Position numbers and translations under genes: made by a program. A DNA stretch of 64,000 nucleotides from Tanypteryx hageni (Eukaryota; Arthropoda; Insecta; Odonata; Petaluridae). The stretch covers positions 208,125,504 through 208,189,503 of the forward strand of contig CM054113.1 of NCBI GenBank assembly GCA_028673005.1, written 5' to 3'. Below are positions 60,496 through 64,000 of the stretch, in pieces (the first letter of the stretch is position 1; each line of letters opens with the position of its first letter). The notes under the pieces are model-generated. The model did not search any database and was not told the DNA's origin. It saw only the letters and a list, made by a program, of their open reading frames with translations.

Positions 60496-60672
60496 ATGAG
60501 GGCCTTGGAAAATGAAGCGGAAGGAAAAGAACGTGTATTTTTACGATCAGGATTTATTAAGGCAATTGCTGCGAACGCTTTGATTTCAGATAGTGTTCCT
60601 AAGACAGAATATGAAAGTTGTGTTAAACAGTTAAACTCTATTATCGATTCGCTTGCACAACAGGAAGATTAA
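60496..60672 (+). CDS. Possible small ORF, 58 aa, unknown
   Basis: ATG at 60496 and TAA at 60670. The predicted product is balanced in composition rather than low complexity: an acidic/basic start (MRALENEAEGKERVF), a hydrophobic helix-like middle (GFIKAIAANALISDSV) and a coiled-coil-like amphipathic end (ESCVKQLNSIIDSLAQQED). The frame is open upstream to 60454. AATAAA follows at about 60709. It could be a terminal exon, a processed pseudogene piece, a transposon remnant or chance. I do not recognise the family. No start context or splice signal decides it. Confidence 0.25.
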   Translation: MRALENEAEGKERVFLRSGFIKAIAANALISDSVPKTEYESCVKQLNSIIDSLAQQED

Positions 60673-60965
60673 CTTTGAACAATGCTGCCTTCGCTTTTCG
60701 AAATCGACGAATAAAATTTTGAGATGCATTTACATATCACCCTATAGTTCACCAGAAGAGTGAATGGCATAAAGTGCGATGCAGTTTCTCTAACATTTCT
60801 CGATTGACTATCCTATTATGAATCTCAAATCGAGCCTCTACATCCCCCTGTGTTTCAATCGACCTCGCTTAATTTATCTTCGTGATCGTTTGTGAAGGTG
60901 CCAGTTGTTCCCAAAACTTCCTAAGCTAAGTCCTCCGACTTGTGATTTTCTATAAATGATATAAA

Positions 60966-61620
60966 TGGTTCACGTAGCATAATCGGGAGTGCCACTTCAC
61001 TGGTGATAAAAAATGAACTTTTCTTTATATCTCGTAAAATATTACTGATAACTAAAAAGTCTTCAAAACAATTTGTAGAACTAGTATAATTGCATATACG
61101 AGTGTTTTTTTCCGTACATTTTTATCGAAATAGCAGCCGATTTCAAGAAAATCGAACGAGAAAGTCGTAATTCACTTTGAACTTTGAAATTTTTCGGGTG
61201 TTTTTTAATAGTTGTCAATGAAAACAATCTTCGTGACAACTGAAGTAAATATCTGCATTAAATACCTAATTAGTTTAATTTTCTTTCGTGCGTACGCAAC
61301 ATTTGGAAAATGAAGGGAAATGGATAACCTACGACGAAGAAATGAACCTGAATAGGTGTCTATTTTCTTTACGTATAGGTACACAGTGTTTGCAAGTGAA
61401 AAGAAATGGGTAATTTACGACGAAGGAATGAACGTGAACATAAAGATTATATTACTACTATGCGAGTGAGATAAGTTTTAAATAATTGTCGATTGTTTTA
61501 TCAAGTACAACCGATTAAGAAATATATCGGTGAATCAAAAATTCGATATTTCTTTGGCATACCAGTTCTTAGACATTATACTAAGCCATTAATATTTATA
61601 TTTTTTGGCAAGATCGCATA
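60966..61620 (+). repeat. Dispersed repeat, copy B
   Basis: Matches copy A at 41733-42185 in ordered blocks: TTCACGTAGC, GGTGATAAAAAATGAACTTT, TCTCGTAAAATAT, TTGTAGAACTAGTA, GTACATTTTTATCG, GAAATGGGTAATTTACGACG and ACAACCGATTAAGAAATATA. Within copy B the phrase GAAATGG.TAA..TACGACGAAG occurs twice (about 61317 and 61405), so it has an internal duplication that copy A lacks. Non-coding. Confidence 0.7.
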
Positions 61621-61850
61621 AATCGTAAACAACGCCTCTGTCTCGCATATATGTACGCATGATGTGCGCATCCTTCCTCTCTTGTTCTTGTCGCAAAGGT
61701 GTCAAATGTTTGAGGTAATGTTAGAGAGATGAATTCTCACATCGGACACGGCATTCAGTCGATTGTGGTATTTATTATATTTGCTTCAGTTCAAAATTCG
61801 TCGCAATGTCAATGAGACTCTTATAAGCCTTCACAGAGAAACTGGCTGGT

Positions 61851-62132
61851 TTACTTACCAATAAAAACAGTTTTCGCACCCAACTGATATCCTCGAATTT
61901 CAAACATTCTTACGACATCCTTTCCTCGTGACAGCAAACTCACTTTTGTGTGCGGCAACAGAGTAGTATTATCACTCACATTTTCCCGACAGAGGATTTT
62001 AAATAATCTGGAATTAATGCTCCTAGTTTTAATGAAATTCACAATGTTAACTTCTTCATTCGAACAGATTTCAGTGGTTTCACCGGAAGTCCCTGTCAGG
62101 TGATAAGCTAGAACGCTAACCTCACACCGGTA
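61851..62132 (-). pseudogene. hAT transposase fragment with open frame
   Basis: The minus-strand frame is open from 62132 to 61851 (93 codons, no internal stop). The core NFIKTRSINSRLFKILCREN, then TTLLPHTKVSLLSRGKDVVR and MFEIRG, corresponds to the hAT block seen as NLIKSRAFNSRLF in the element at 53 kb, and belongs to the ZBED5/SCAND3-like transposases. Normally the third segment is HTEVRWLSRG; here it is HTKVSLLSRG, so the Arg-Trp is lost. Similarity stops on both sides. On the coding strand it is followed by GGTAAGT (donor-like) and preceded by a CTGACAG (acceptor-like). Probably a truncated relic; exon use is only a possibility. Confidence 0.65.
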
Positions 62133-62399
62133 TTACCTATTATTCGACTGGCGTATTTCGTATTTTCACTTTCTGTCGCAGGTTTTCCGAGGTATGTTCG
62201 ACAGCAAAAGAAATAGCGGTGGTGATAATACATATTCTTTACGGACTTTTAACAAATAGCTTGAATAGAGAAATTTCAGGAAATGGTGAATTACAGCTGC
62301 TCATAAACTTCGCCCATATAAAACACTATCCTAAGATAGAAACCAATGAAATGTTGATATTCTGATCGTTATAGGAAGGCGATTCAAAAAAAATTATTT

Positions 62400-63735
62400 G
62401 GGGAATAACTTCTCCCCAGTCTGTTTCGGGACATCTTCTTTCTTTATGGTCCCGTGCGCTAGTTCATAAGGGCGGCGACAAAGAGAACCCAAAAAATTAC
62501 AGGCCAATTTCTTTAACTTCGATATCGTGTAAGATTCTCAAGCATATACTTGTTAGCAACATAATGCGATTTCTTGATTATAATTATTTGTCAGATGATT
62601 GTCAACACGGCTTCAGGAAAGGTAGGTCATGTGATACTCAGCTCGGTCTTTTTGTTAATTGTATACTGAGAAGCGGAGAAAAGAATACGCAGGTCGATGC
62701 CATCTTCTTAGATTTTAGAAAAGCCTTTGATAAGGTACCTCACAGGAAGTTAATAACGAAATCGGAAACCTTAGGCGTTAATTCTAAAATCGTTAGTTGG
62801 ATCCGTGAATTTTTAGGTCATAGGAAGCAGAAGGTTGTTATAGATGGGAAATCTTCGAACTTAGTGGAGGTTGTCTCTGGCGTTCCACAGGGTAGTGTAA
62901 TTGGTCCGTTATTATTTCTAATTTATATAAACGATATCAGCTCAGTAGTCAGAAGTAAAATTAGGCTTTTCGCGGACGACACCGTCATCTATAGGGAAAT
63001 AAGCAATCCGTAAGACCACCAGTATCTCCAAAATGACCTAGAAGCTATTTCTGCATGGTGTAAGGAATGGCAGTTAGTGATCAACCAAAAAAAAGCTGCG
63101 TCGTCAACTTCTGGAGAACCAAGAGTATCTCGTTGGATAATAATTATTCGTTGGACGGAGTAGAGATTCCAGTTTCAGACTCGATTAAATATCTTGGAGT
63201 CACGATTCATCGTGATCTCTCGTGGGACACCCACATTCGCCGATTGATAGGTGCCGCTAACAAAAAGCTGGCCTTTATAGGGAGAATAGTTCGAAATAGC
63301 TCCGAAAAAGTGAAAGAATTATGTTATTTATCCTTGGTTCGACCGCAGGTCGAATATGCTTCAGCTGTGTGGGTTCCCTACGAAAAGGGACTCACTAACG
63401 TGATAGAAAAGGTTCAGCGCAGGGCAGCTAGATTTGTAAAGAGGAATTACGATAGTAAACAAAGCGTAACATCATTAATAGAAAATCTGAAATGGACATC
63501 GTTAGAGGAACGTAGGCTGCAGGCTAGATTTAAACTACTGGAAAAATTTATGTTGGAGGGATTAGCGAATGAGGTAGTAGGACTTATCAGAAGTCCGACG
63601 TATCTCAGAAGGCAGGACAGTGAGGATAAGATTCACGAGATCGACTGTAGAACGGAGCGATATAGAGGATCGTTTTTCCCTAGGACGATAAGAGAACATA
63701 ATAGGAAAATATATATAAATATATATATAAATATC
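62400..63735 (+). mobile_element. LINE (CR1/L2-like), 5'-truncated, near-intact RT
   Basis: Contains the reverse transcriptase from before finger motif VHKGGDKENPKNYRPISL through the C-terminal SFFPRTI region. It then stops at an AT-rich simple repeat (about 63706-63735) instead of the 3' end seen in the copy at 54594-54682. The N-terminal endonuclease is absent, so the copy is 5'-truncated near 62400-62440. Its relative at 54350 aligns closely, which suggests fairly recent activity of the family. Confidence 0.88.
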
Positions 63736-63741
63736 AGTTGA
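62440..63741 (+). pseudogene. Non-LTR reverse transcriptase, lightly broken
   Basis: Copies RNA into DNA at the insertion site in intact elements of the family. Motifs in order: VHKGGD..NYRPISL (62462-62520), HGFRKGRSCDTQL (62605-62645), DAIFLDFRKAFDKVPHRKL (first catalytic Asp, 62695-62750), VSGVPQGSVIGPLLF (62875-62920), then RLFADDTVIY (62962-62995), a FADD variant of the usual YADD box that keeps both Asp. A stop TAA follows at 63011-63013. The reading continues to an A8 run (63087-63094), where a one-base indel shifts it to the frame 63067-63741, which carries IKYLGVTI, the thumb, VQRRAARFVK and FFPRTI. The last residues (YINIYINI) are read from the AT repeat. Two lesions only. Confidence 0.88.
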
Positions 63742-64000
63742 CGTTCCTCTAGTGATTTTCAGAGCAAATTCTTCCAGAATGAAGTAACGCTTTGATTTGT
63801 TCAATAAATATCCTGAAAATATTTAGTTGCTCTTTGCTGAACTATTTCTAACCATTTTATTAATGGCGCTGGCTTCGGTCACTATCGTTCGAATGTAAAC
63901 GTAAGATTGACATTAAAATAAATGACAGAAACTGAGAGTTTTTACCTAACCTAAGGATAACGTGCATAAAAAATGAGGGCACATATTCTCTAGTTCTATA

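Overview
This window looks like gene-poor, AT-rich nuclear DNA of an animal, most likely an arthropod. The reasons are the mix of mobile elements (hAT, pogo/Tigger, non-LTR retrotransposons, a Penelope-like end), the many dinucleotide microsatellites, long polypurine/polypyrimidine blocks, and the lack of compact ORFs or bacterial gene order. The species cannot be fixed from the sequence. I found no convincing host protein-coding gene, tRNA, rRNA or CRISPR array. Most long ORFs are artefacts of low-complexity strand-biased DNA.

Layout. 0.5-1.4 kb holds a dispersed repeat with a TCCGTCCGTCCGT-type head and an internal degenerate tandem array of about 292 bp period; relatives lie at 41.6-42.2, 61.0-61.6 and probably 24.0-24.2 kb. 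7.66-10.79 kb is a complete but decayed hAT element (ZMYM1/TTF-type transposase) with a perfect 8-bp target duplication. 21.8-22.3 kb is an hAT remnant keeping the dimerisation domain. 23.58-23.88 kb holds a Penelope-like fragment between TA microsatellites, with a compact hammerhead-ribozyme-like motif. 29.24-29.95 kb is a 709-bp non-autonomous hAT element with a perfect target duplication. 33.49-33.55 kb is a perfect 27-bp hairpin. 38.29-40.36 kb is a pogo/Tigger-group element with TA duplication, terminal repeats and a transposase ending in a PHD-like zinc finger, disabled by two TGA stops and a frameshift.

52.88-55.31 kb is an hAT element of the BED-finger/DUF4371 (ZBED5/SCAND3-like) type on the minus strand. 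It has a perfect target duplication and is interrupted by a 5'-truncated LINE of the same family as the reverse transcriptase at 62.4-63.7 kb. Further fragments are a second LINE 3' end (55.4-56.3 kb), a Tigger relic (56.7-57.7 kb), a lone hAT terminus (58.3 kb) and a minus-strand hAT fragment with an open frame (61.85-62.13 kb). Solo LINE tails lie at 24.6 and probably 36.3 kb.

The other striking property is strand asymmetry. Blocks of 150-800 bp that are nearly pure purine or pyrimidine on one strand cover a large share of the window, often paired as adjacent blocks of opposite sense. The window is best read as intergenic or intronic DNA built by nested insertion of unrelated element families. 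The elements do not form a pathway, but their nesting and target duplications give a relative order of insertion.
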